A stretch of 64,000 bases of DNA from JAUASW01 sp036880965. Its GTDB lineage: Bacteria > Pseudomonadota > Gammaproteobacteria > Burkholderiales > Burkholderiaceae_C. Each line of letters starts with the position of its first letter. Within the stretch, counting starts at the first letter, position 1. Shown piece after piece: positions 34,242 through 41,444 of this stretch. The notes under the pieces were generated by a model that was given only the letters and a program-made list of their open reading frames with translations, had not been told where the DNA came from and did no database searches. The stretch is taken from the NCBI RefSeq assembly GCF_036880965.1, contig NZ_JBAJMV010000001.1, forward strand, positions 372,001-436,000, in the 5' to 3' direction. The translations under genes and the position numbers were made by a program.

Positions 34242-36551
34242 CTAGAGCTTCATCTCCAACCTCAAGGTCCAGATGGTGTAGGTGCGCCCCCAACTACGGC
34301 CATTGACGATCTTGTCCGGGGTAGTGGTGAAGCTGTCGTTCTGATAGTCCAGGGGCGCAAGATTGGCTGCTGAGAGGCGTAGCACTGTGTTGGTGTCGAA
34401 GCTCCAACTGGCGTATCCGTCCAGCACCTGCTTCTTTGAGTTGCGGGACGCAACTTGCTGTGTCTGTTGCAGTGTTGTCAGTGGCGTGTAGTTGAGACTC
34501 GCGCCCAAGCTGAGCGGCAAGCCCTTCAATCGGTAGTCGCCGCCAAGATTCGCGACGAAGCGTGGCTGTTGAGCCAGGCGGTTGTGCGGACCAGGGATGC
34601 CATCGACCGATGACTTGTAGAGGCTTAGATTGCTGCGTACGTTGACGGGCAAGGCGTCTGCAATGAACTGGTCAAGGCGGAACTTGGCTTCGAGCTCAAG
34701 ACCTGCCGTCACTGCTGAGCTGATGTTGCGTGGGCGGGAGACCCAACGCGGAGCATCGGACCAAGCCACGCCGTTCTCCAACTCCGTCATTCGGCGCACC
34801 AAGTTGCTAATTTGGCGCAAGAAAATGTTGGCACTTAGCAGCCCACCTTTGCTTAGGTACTGTTCGTAAGCGACGTCAATACCGGTCGCCAGTTCGGGCT
34901 TTAGCAGCGGATTGCCTGCGAAATCTGCGTAGATAAACTCGTTGCTTGTTTGGCAGCGCCCGCCGGATGGGCAAGGGTATAGCGAGTTGACTGTGGGCCG
35001 GGCAATCATGTCGTTCAGTTCGGGCGCGCGGTAGCTGCGCGTGAGACTCAAGCGGATTTGATCTCGGCCCTTCTTGGGATCGTCGCTGAACTTATAGAGT
35101 GCATGGAACAAGGGCGTGAACACCCGAGAGGTGTTGCTGACGTCATAGTTCTTTGCTGTGCTTTCCGTGTTGATAGCCTCCCAGCGAATGCCCGCATAGA
35201 ACGACCACTGCTTACCCACGTTCCAATCATCTTGGGCATAGACAGCCAAGCGACGACTGCCTGCGTCGAGCTGATCGCCGAAGTCGAGCAGGTAGTCGCA
35301 GGAAAGTCCGTTCTCCGTACAACGGCGGTCCTGTTTCATGCTCCGCCCCTCAGTCTCTATTCCGGCGACGAAGCTGTGGTCCTCCATCAGCGGTTGAGAG
35401 AACTTACTGCGCAGGCTCCAATTGCCATTGTTGGACTGGCTACGATCTTGACGCGCAGTCACTAAAGTGGCGCCTTTGAACTCGCTGGTGTCGTTCGTGA
35501 GTGTGCTTCCGAAATGCCCCAGGGTCGCGCTTGATTCCAACTTGCCGTCGCTCCCAATGCCGGTGTGCCATTGACCGCCCAGGCCCGCGCCAGAGAAGTT
35601 GTTCTTAAAGGTATTGCGATACCGATCAAAGCGCGATAGTGGGTCGCCAGGGAGCGGCGTAGGAGTCTGCGTTCGCAGGTATTCCCCTGCTCCTTTGCCA
35701 TCGCCAGCATTGAGAAAGGGAGATATCGCCAGCAACTCTCGGTTCGACGGCTTCCACTGCAGCCTGCCACTCACGTTAAGCCCGCGACTGTGGTTCTCGT
35801 TCCGGCCTTGAGTCTCTATTACGCTGTCTTGACCGTTGCGCAGGTCGTGTACATCGCTGCGCCCATGGTTCTCGTTGCTGAAGTCCGATTGCTGGGCGTT
35901 GACGGTGAGGTTGTAGGTCTTGATGCCCCTATCGTCGAGCTTGTCGTTTCGGCTCCAGTTGAGCGTCGGCCTCAAATTTCCATTCTCTGTAGACACGCCC
36001 AATCTAAGCTCATTGACTAGGCGCGGCGGTGCCTGACGGAGCACCACGTTGATAGTCCCTGCGATGGCCTGGGCACCATATTCAGCCGTTGGCGCTCGCA
36101 TTACTTCGATGCGCTCAACTTGCTCAGGAGGCAGTCTATCCAGAGACATACCTGGTGGCATACGTTCGCCGTTGACGAGGATCTGTGTATAGCCGCCTGC
36201 CATGCCTCGCATCCGGATATCTCCTCCGCGGCCAGCCACGCCGCCTGTGGTGACGCCGGGCAAACGCTTCATCAGCTCACTGACCGAACTGTCCCCGTAC
36301 CGTAAGAGCTCCTCGCGACCGATGACGATCTTGGCCGCCGTGGAAGCGCGACGCGCGTCGTCGTCATTCGCATTCCCAGAGACATTGACGCGATCAAGCT
36401 TCTGAGGCTCTGACTCAGGCTTGGCCGCCGTCTTGGGGGGCGCCTTCTCATCTGTCGACTCGGGCTTCCTTGGCTGCTGATCTTGCGCTAAGGCAGGCAA
36501 TGTCAAGCAAAGAGAAATGCAAGCAATCGACAGAACGGGCGTCATGGGCAT
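34242..36551 (-). CDS. TonB-dependent siderophore/ligand receptor, possibly acquired
   Basis: 769 residues from 36551 (MPMTPVLS; 36545 is an alternative). Signal peptide ends 'TLPALAQ'. A Lys/Glu/Pro-rich spacer precedes the plug 'LDRVNVSGNANDDDARR', 'RLPGVTTGGVAGRGGDIRMR' and 'VERIEVMRAPTAEYGAQAIA'. The barrel has 'RSYRAPELNDMI' and ends 'LRLEMKL'. No STN domain is present. By eye the gene is AT-richer than its neighbours, and it is monocistronic and convergent with the haem operon, so it looks transferred. The ligand is unknown; the plug is of the outer-membrane receptor type for ferric siderophores and similar cargos. Confidence 0.88.
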   Translation of the reverse strand: MPMTPVLSIACISLCLTLPALAQDQQPRKPESTDEKAPPKTAAKPESEPQKLDRVNVSGNANDDDARRASTAAKIVIGREELLRYGDSSVSELMKRLPGVTTGGVAGRGGDIRMRGMAGGYTQILVNGERMPPGMSLDRLPPEQVERIEVMRAPTAEYGAQAIAGTINVVLRQAPPRLVNELRLGVSTENGNLRPTLNWSRNDKLDDRGIKTYNLTVNAQQSDFSNENHGRSDVHDLRNGQDSVIETQGRNENHSRGLNVSGRLQWKPSNRELLAISPFLNAGDGKGAGEYLRTQTPTPLPGDPLSRFDRYRNTFKNNFSGAGLGGQWHTGIGSDGKLESSATLGHFGSTLTNDTSEFKGATLVTARQDRSQSNNGNWSLRSKFSQPLMEDHSFVAGIETEGRSMKQDRRCTENGLSCDYLLDFGDQLDAGSRRLAVYAQDDWNVGKQWSFYAGIRWEAINTESTAKNYDVSNTSRVFTPLFHALYKFSDDPKKGRDQIRLSLTRSYRAPELNDMIARPTVNSLYPCPSGGRCQTSNEFIYADFAGNPLLKPELATGIDVAYEQYLSKGGLLSANIFLRQISNLVRRMTELENGVAWSDAPRWVSRPRNISSAVTAGLELEAKFRLDQFIADALPVNVRSNLSLYKSSVDGIPGPHNRLAQQPRFVANLGGDYRLKGLPLSLGASLNYTPLTTLQQTQQVASRNSKKQVLDGYASWSFDTNTVLRLSAANLAPLDYQNDSFTTTPDKIVNGRSWGRTYTIWTLRLEMKL

Positions 36552-36947
36552 AGCAAGTAAGCAAACCAGTGCGCAGGTTGAGGCGTGCGGATATTAGCGT
36601 GGAGATCTAGAGCTAATGCTCCAAATGAGCCTTCTCAAGACTGCATGCAGGGTTCCACCTGATGTAAGACCTAACAGGTCGGGTTTGTGGGTAGGTTTGT
36701 AAATATGTGCGAATTGCGCTCAAAAAGTGATCTACGAAACGAGGATGCCGATTTGACCAGTGAGCGCTAAGTCCATGGAAAACCTAAGAATAACTGCTGC
36801 TGGTCGACGACCGCTCTTGAAATCGACGCTGCGTCAAGCGCGCGCTACTCGCCCAAGTCCGCGGTTCGGCGTAATCCCTCTCAGCAGGATTACGGATGAC
36901 TTCGACTGCGCAGATCGTTAACGTGATTTTTGAACGGCACGAAGTCG
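36552..36947. other. AT-richer intergenic stretch upstream of the receptor gene
   Basis: Almost 400 bases without a gene. It holds the receptor promoter at its left end. Short frames lack ribosome-binding sites, and no repeat or terminator is clear. Confidence 0.5.
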
Positions 36948-37094
36948 TCAAGCGGGATCACTAAACAACCAATAGCTGCATGACTCAGGCGACAAGTAGC
37001 TTGACGCGCGCCGGACGCTTGCCGTCCCACTCTGGAGAGTCTTGCCCGCCAGCGAGGCAACTCCGCGGGAAGTGGACCTTGTGTTGGTACCCAT
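36948..37094 (-). CDS. Small Ser/Thr-rich ORF behind a dyad operator
   Basis: 48 residues from ATG 37094 (minus strand), preceded by GAGGGAGC at good spacing. It begins 'MGTNTRSTSRGVASLAGKTL', which resembles small hypothetical proteins of conjugative elements as I remember them. The C-terminal half looks scrambled, perhaps by a frameshift. The region 30-56 bases upstream carries the LexA-like dyads, so transcription from there would enter this gene. Not in any family I can name. Confidence 0.4.
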   Translation of the reverse strand: MGTNTRSTSRGVASLAGKTLQSGTASVRRASSYLSPESCSYWLFSDPA

Positions 37095-37123
37095 GAAAGC
37101 TCCCTCGAATCTCAAAAATAGGA

Positions 37124-37150
37124 CTGTCTTTTTATACAGTAAATACTGTA
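37124..37150. promoter_or_regulatory. Overlapping dyad operator (LexA-type CTGT-N8-ACAG and TACAGTA/TACTGTA)
   Basis: CTGTCTTTTTATACAG at 37124-37139 fits the LexA consensus half-sites CTGT-N8-ACAG exactly. It overlaps a perfect 7-bp dyad TACAGTA-AA-TACTGTA at 37135-37150. Both lie just upstream of the small minus-strand ORF starting at 37094. This is a plausible operator for LexA or a phage/ICE-type repressor; which protein binds is unknown. Confidence 0.55.
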
Positions 37151-37169
37151 TGCAGTGCCTCGAACGCCG

Positions 37170-37676
37170 TCAATACGTCAGCGTCACCGGGTCGGCCAGT
37201 GCATAGCCGTACTCGAATGCAAGCACCGCCTCTTCGGACAAGATCGAGTCGATGACGACGAAGGGTGCCTGCCCCTCGGCCACATGCTGCAGCGGGATGT
37301 AGCAGCCTTCCTCGGACTTCTCGCGGTTTTGGTCGTGCAGCACGGCATGGCTGTGGGTGAAGGTGCCGCGACCGCAGCCTTCACCGGAAAGGCGCACCGG
37401 GTAATCGCTGGCCACGAGGGAGGCGAAGGCCATGTGCTAGCCCATGTCCCAGTCGATGTTGACCTCGCCCCGGCCCATGGCCGCGCGAGCGGCCAGGACC
37501 CTTTCGACCAACGAGTGGACCTTGAAGGTAGAAGGCAGGGTGGTGATCTTCTCGGCCAGGCGCTTGAACTCGGCCACCGGCAGCGCGGTGTCGCAGCTGG
37601 CGGTCCACTTCTTGCCCAGGTACGGCGACCAGTCAGTGGCGTACTTGCTCTTGAAGTTGGTCAGCACTGGGGCGAC
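37170..37676 (-). pseudogene. sucA: Internal fragment of 2-oxoglutarate dehydrogenase E1 (sucA) with nonsense codon
   Basis: Two minus-strand frames in the same register reproduce consecutive SucA segments: 'VLTNFKSKYATDWSPYLGKK' and 'RAAMGRGEVNIDWDMG' (up to 37437), then a TAG stop where SucA has Glu, then 'HMAFASLVASDYPVRLSGE', 'GRGTFTHSHAVLHDQNREK' and 'DSILSEEAVLAFEYGYA' to 37170. Roughly 165 residues of the middle of the enzyme are present and both ends are missing. A full sucA has about 950 codons, so this is a dead transplanted piece. Confidence 0.85.
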
Positions 37677-37838
37677 CGTGTGGCGGCCTTCGTCAGTTGT
37701 GGCCAGTGCCTCCACTTCCCTGGCTGCTTGACGGCCACCTCCCCTGATGGCCGTCGACTGATTATTGATAGAAGTCATCGTGCGCTTATCCGCCAACCGG
37801 GCCTACGCTTGAAACAACATCACCGATGGAGTCTGGCC

Positions 37839-38069
37839 ATGAGTGCTCTCCCCGTCCCAAGCGATGCCGGTGGCGTTGATCCGCAGGCATCGCGCTTCGT
37901 CCGAATTGCAGCGGTCCGGCAGATGACTGGGCTCGGCCGATCAACAATCTATCGGCTTGTGGCTGCTTGCCAATTCCCCCCGCCTGTGCAACTGTCCAGC
38001 CGGGCCGTTGGATGGCGGCTATCGGACCTGGAACAGTGGAGCCGTGCACGCAAACCAACTTCACACTAG
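37839..38069 (+). CDS. AlpA-family helix-turn-helix regulator/excisionase
   Basis: 76 residues from ATG 37839. The core 'FVRIAAVRQMTGLGRSTIYR' followed by 'LVAACQFPPPVQLSSRAVGW' and 'RLSDLEQWSRAR' is the AlpA/MerR-like winged helix of phage and ICE excisionases and activators. The longer upstream frame runs through the sucA remnant and is not used. AlpA proteins usually mark integrated elements; this one sits beside the NYN gene in the accessory region. Confidence 0.88.
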   Translation: MSALPVPSDAGGVDPQASRFVRIAAVRQMTGLGRSTIYRLVAACQFPPPVQLSSRAVGWRLSDLEQWSRARKPTSH

Positions 38070-38161
38070 GGCCGGGATGATCGGGACCAGACCGCCTCGC
38101 CATCCGGGCATTTTCAGCGTCTCGCCAAGTCGCGAAATCTACGTCCACGGGTGTCGGCTTC

Positions 38162-38980
38162 CTATCTGAGGCGAACAATGTGATCCGAGTCGCCCTTTCG
38201 CACTTCCACCAAGGCATCCAAGGCTTTCACCATTTCCGCGAAATTTGCGTGACCATGGTCCTTGGGATCAAACGTCGAATCCAGCCGCTTGACCATGTGC
38301 CAGACCGATCCCTTGTTGACCCAAGGCTCCCCCTTGGTCTCAGCAAGCAGACGAATGGCTCGCTTCAGGATTTCGGCTGCGGGGTCGGCGGGTGGTAAAG
38401 GCGGAGCGGCGGGACCAATGTTTGGCTTGGCAAGCGACTCGGCGACGTCATCCTCAACCAAGTTCTCGTAATACCTGAACTCATGACAGCTCTTTGCCCA
38501 ATGGCGGTTGGTGTTCCTGCGCGTGCCGACGCCGATCAGGATCTTTCCAGCAGCCTTGATCTTCTGCGCCACGGGCATGAAGTCGCTATCGCCACCGACG
38601 ATGATGATCGTGCCGACATGCCCGAAGCGGCTGATGTCCTCCGTCGCATCGAGGCAGAGCTTGATATCCGCACCGTTCTTCGCGGACGCGCCCGGCGGGA
38701 ACAACTGGATGAGCTCAACTGCGCTTTGAAGCAAAGCATCCCGATAGCGGCCGTAGAACTGCCAGTTGCAGTAGGCCCTGTTGATTGCGATGGGGCCGAA
38801 GGAGGCACTCAACTCCGTCACCGCCTGGACATCGACGAGCGGCTCCTGCGGCTTGAACCTGGTGTCAGGTTTAGCGTAGTAGCCCTCGCCGAACTTCGCC
38901 TCCGCCAAGCCCGCATGCAAGTTCTCGAAGTCCCAATAGAGCGCGACCGATCGATTCTCCTCGCGATCCCCGTAGGCCAT
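38162..38980 (-). CDS. NYN-domain RNase-like protein with C-terminal OST-HTH/LOTUS domain
   Basis: 272 residues from ATG 38980 behind GGGAGAA. The N-terminal PIN-like NYN domain has its acidic set: Asp17 in YWDFEN, Asp105/Asp111 in 'GADIKLCLDA', and Asp131/Asp133 in GGDSDF. A Pro-rich hinge leads to a winged-helix OST-HTH (LOTUS) domain 'ILKRAIRLLAETKGEPWVNK', 'HMVKRLDSTFDP' and 'VEVRKGDSDHIVRLR'. The family pairs a metal-dependent RNase fold with an RNA-binding domain. Its role in this island is unknown; RNA-targeting regulation or defence is possible. Confidence 0.88.
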   Translation of the reverse strand: MAYGDREENRSVALYWDFENLHAGLAEAKFGEGYYAKPDTRFKPQEPLVDVQAVTELSASFGPIAINRAYCNWQFYGRYRDALLQSAVELIQLFPPGASAKNGADIKLCLDATEDISRFGHVGTIIIVGGDSDFMPVAQKIKAAGKILIGVGTRRNTNRHWAKSCHEFRYYENLVEDDVAESLAKPNIGPAAPPLPPADPAAEILKRAIRLLAETKGEPWVNKGSVWHMVKRLDSTFDPKDHGHANFAEMVKALDALVEVRKGDSDHIVRLR

Positions 38981-39116
38981 CTTGTTCTCCCAAAGCTCTC
39001 AGACGCAGCATCCTACTGTGCTGATGCTCTGCAATGGCAACCTGGCTTGATCTTGGCCCGGGCCACGGCCATCGGGCCATGTCACGTCAAACGTCCTCGT
39101 CCGCGACAAGCGGCGA

Positions 39117-40154
39117 TCATTGCCGGTTGCACGCGCAATGCCGTTGACTGCCATCCGAGGCGCGCAGAGCAGCCGATTCTTCGAGGATGCGGGAAAGGGG
39201 TGTTGCAAGGATCAGCCGATCTGCGTGACGTGATCGACACGCTTTCATCTGCTCGCTCAGCGTGCCCTTCGCCCGTTCAAAATGTCGAGCCACAAACGCT
39301 GCTGAGCAAAGTCCGTGGCTGACAGCCAGACAGGCAACCAAAGCACGCCCTCGGACAGTCAACATGCTAGATCGATTGGCATGGCCCATGTTGCGACCTG
39401 GATGAATCTTCGCTGTCACCCACGCCTCGAGCAGACGGAGTGCATCATCGATGCGAAAGCTCCCTCCAGCCACAATCAAGGATGCCGCGACGACGCCGAG
39501 CGGCTTGGTCACCACCTTGACCTGCTCAGATCCAACATGCTCCTCCGGCAGTTCAAGCCCGCGCATCAGCTCCCAGACCCGCCACTCATCGTCCGTCGGC
39601 GCCCTGCGAATGCAGCGTCGGATCGCAGCGCGCGCCTCGGCCTTGGACTCTCCAAATACTGCGCGTAACGGCCCGGCATCAAAGCCTTCGCCGGCCTTGG
39701 CCCCCAGGGCAACCCGAAGTGCCGCATGCGGGTAATGCGTGGCGATCTTGCATGAGGTCCGTCTCACCGGTCGCCATGCCAACATGCGGATTTCACTGCG
39801 CAGGGCCGCCTCGGACATGATGGGCTCGATATGGCAGGGTCCGGCGAACACTGGACCTCGCATGGCCTGCGCTTCGCGCACCCATCGCGACAAAACGTGG
39901 CTGAATGAGCGGGTAATGCTTGCGACCGATTCGCCGCCATCGATCCGCGCGACGGCATGGATCTCCGATGGCAGCATGACAAAGTAGAGGAGCACCTTGC
40001 TGGGTGACCGATGCGCGCGGATCAGGCGCTCTCGAATTCTCGCAATCAGATTCTTGCTCGCGAGAAAGTCGCGGCCAGCTATCGACTGCCAGGTCAGACT
40101 CCATACCGTCGCCCCGGCGCCCTGCGCGCCCTCCGCTGATTTTTCAACTCCCAT
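39117..40154 (-). CDS. RAYT/IS200-like transposase homologue lacking catalytic residues
   Basis: 345 residues from ATG 40154. The N-terminal half follows the REP-associated tyrosine transposase (Y1_Tnp) layout. Where these enzymes have LMPNHVHLL it reads 'FVMLPSEIHAVARI', keeping only one His of the HUH pair. Where they have the catalytic Tyr in Y-I-x-x-NPVRAG it reads 'MLAWRPVRRT'. The later 'HYPHAALRVALG' matches the family's PWSSY-type segment. The C-terminal part has a 'LRLLEAWVTAKIHPG' stretch and possible helix-turn-helix. It therefore looks catalytically dead. It diverges from the lasso precursor gene 301 bases away. Confidence 0.72.
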   Translation of the reverse strand: MGVEKSAEGAQGAGATVWSLTWQSIAGRDFLASKNLIARIRERLIRAHRSPSKVLLYFVMLPSEIHAVARIDGGESVASITRSFSHVLSRWVREAQAMRGPVFAGPCHIEPIMSEAALRSEIRMLAWRPVRRTSCKIATHYPHAALRVALGAKAGEGFDAGPLRAVFGESKAEARAAIRRCIRRAPTDDEWRVWELMRGLELPEEHVGSEQVKVVTKPLGVVAASLIVAGGSFRIDDALRLLEAWVTAKIHPGRNMGHANRSSMLTVRGRALVACLAVSHGLCSAAFVARHFERAKGTLSEQMKACRSRHADRLILATPLSRILEESAALRASDGSQRHCACNRQ

Positions 40155-40455
40155 GCATGTATGACGATGCCGTGAGTCAAACCCTCACCTAACTGGCTAT
40201 GCGATCAGCAGTTTTCATAAAAACTCCACTGCAATGATCGAAACAGCCGAACAAGTACAGGGTGCTTGGCATGCTGTAGGCGCCTGGGATTTGTCTCCGC
40301 TGACCCAGCGTCAGGCCCCGGGATCGGCAGCCGAACGATCCATATCGCAGCCTCGCATCCATCGACCGTGTCGGCAGCTTGGACTAACTTCAGGTCGCCC
40401 GATGGCAATCCGGCCAAAGGGCATCGGACTCAACCGAAACTTGAAGGAGTTCATC
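40155..40455 (+). promoter_or_regulatory. Promoter region of the lasso peptide operon with inverted repeat
   Basis: 301 bases between the divergent RAYT-like gene and the precursor gene. The only clear structure is the inverted repeat AGTTTT-CATA-AAAACT at 40210-40225, in a local AT-rich patch. It may be an operator or part of a promoter. No confident -35/-10 pair was found. Confidence 0.45.
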
Positions 40456-40590
40456 ATGAACGAGCAATCACAAGCGGCACTGGAGCCGCAAGTCGTCGAC
40501 CTCGGCGATGCCAAGGCACTGACCATGGGCTTCCCGGATGTGATCTACGCCGAGGAGGATCTGTCGATCCCCGGGCGCCTTGAGCCCTGA
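40456..40590 (+). CDS. Lasso peptide precursor (A gene)
   Basis: 44 residues from ATG 40456, with AAGGAG at 40444-40449. The leader has the recognition spacing YxxPxLxxxGxxxxxT in the form A8-x2-P11-x-V13-x3-G17-x5-T23 (Tyr replaced by Ala, Leu by Val). Thr23 is the penultimate leader residue, as in almost all lasso precursors. The predicted core is GFPDVIYAEEDLSIPGRLEP (residues 25-44). Gly1 would be joined to Glu9, giving a nine-residue ring with an 11-residue tail. It is directly followed by hairpins and the B, C and D genes. From memory the G-x-P...E9 layout recalls rubrivinodin of Rubrivivax. Bulky plug residues could be Leu12, Ile14 or Arg17. Confidence 0.92.
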   Translation: MNEQSQAALEPQVVDLGDAKALTMGFPDVIYAEEDLSIPGRLEP

Positions 40591-40596
40591 CAGATC

Positions 40597-40667
40597 TAGG
40601 CGCGAACCGCGATCCGCAGTTCGTGCCTAGCACCCTGTACGCCGCCGCGAGCCTCACCCGCGGCGGC
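40597..40667 (+). promoter_or_regulatory. Two tandem hairpins between precursor and processing genes
   Basis: Hairpin 1 pairs 40597-40607 with 40619-40629 (11 bp, one G.U) around an 11-base loop. Hairpin 2 pairs 40641-40649 with 40659-40667 (perfect 9-bp GCCGCCGCG stem, 9-base loop). Neither has a T-run. They probably let precursor mRNA outnumber the downstream BCD message by partial termination or 3'-end protection, a layout seen in other lasso clusters. Confidence 0.65.
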
Positions 40668-40699
40668 ACCGATGGGCCCTACCTTTGGCAGAGGGATCG

Positions 40700-41428
40700 A
40701 TGCCAGACGCCATATCCCCGGATCGACTGAGACTCGCATCCCATATCCGCGCATGCAATTGCGGCCGCGGCGTCATCCTGCTCGACCTGCAACGCGACCG
40801 CTACCTTGGTGTCACTGAATCGGTATCGCGGGCGCTGGCTGGCCGCGTCGACGGTTGGCCGGTACACACCGGGATGGCCGAAGACGCTGAGACGCGGCAA
40901 GACGCATTCGCTGACGGTGCGCGCAGTCTCCTCTCCCAAGGAATTCTGACCAAGCATCTGTCCGACCCACCACCGATGATCAACCTCGAGGACGCGACAG
41001 CGTCGATGGATGTTGAGGTCTCGCCAGCGTTTCGCAACTTCGGCACGCGACGCCTCCTCCAGTTCACGACCAGCGTCGCGATCGCGGCGTGGGGATTGCG
41101 ATACCACTCTTTGCAGACGGTCGCCCGTTCGATTGCCGCTCGCCGTGCGCAGCTGCTCATGCCAGAGGCTGAATCGCTTCAGGGCATGAGGTCAGGGGTG
41201 GCTGCCTACGAGGCGCTCCGGCCCTTTGTCTTCACAGCGCGAGAGAAGTGCCTGCTGGACTCACTGACGCTCGTCACCTTTCTTGCCAAAGAGGGATTCG
41301 CCCCACGCTGGGTCATTGGGGTCAAGGTAGGTCCTTTCGGCGCGCACTCATGGGTGCAATGCGGCAAAACCGTGTTGAACGATCAACACGCGTACGTTCG
41401 TCAGTTCCGTCCGATCCTTGTTGTATAG
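40700..41428 (+). CDS. Lasso peptide B protein: RRE domain fused to cysteine protease
   Basis: 242 residues from ATG 40700 with GAGGG at 40691-40695. Residues 1-85 form a PqqD-like RiPP recognition element ('CGRGVILLDLQRDRYLGV', 'LLSQGILT') that binds the leader. Residues 100-242 are a transglutaminase-fold leader peptidase with Cys184 (REKCLLDSL), His216 (GAHSWVQ) and Asp228 (VLNDQ). It removes the leader after Met24 so the core amine can be cyclised. The fused B1-B2 form is usual in proteobacteria. The product should act with the cyclase encoded next, whose start lies 16 bases on. Confidence 0.92.
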   Translation: MPDAISPDRLRLASHIRACNCGRGVILLDLQRDRYLGVTESVSRALAGRVDGWPVHTGMAEDAETRQDAFADGARSLLSQGILTKHLSDPPPMINLEDATASMDVEVSPAFRNFGTRRLLQFTTSVAIAAWGLRYHSLQTVARSIAARRAQLLMPEAESLQGMRSGVAAYEALRPFVFTAREKCLLDSLTLVTFLAKEGFAPRWVIGVKVGPFGAHSWVQCGKTVLNDQHAYVRQFRPILVV

Positions 41429-41444
41429 CCCGAGCGTTGCCAGC

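Noticed and set aside
34014..34245. Two frames overlapping the Cys-rich small ORF
   Set aside because: Their starts are too close to, or misplaced from, the AAGGAGG ribosome-binding site.
40540..40560. Ring closure of the lasso core at Asp4 or Glu10
   Set aside because: Known rings have 7-9 residues; only Glu9 fits.
41418..41444. TTG start extending the cyclase into the B gene
   Set aside because: The added nine residues match no family sequence; ATG 41445 fits homologue length.
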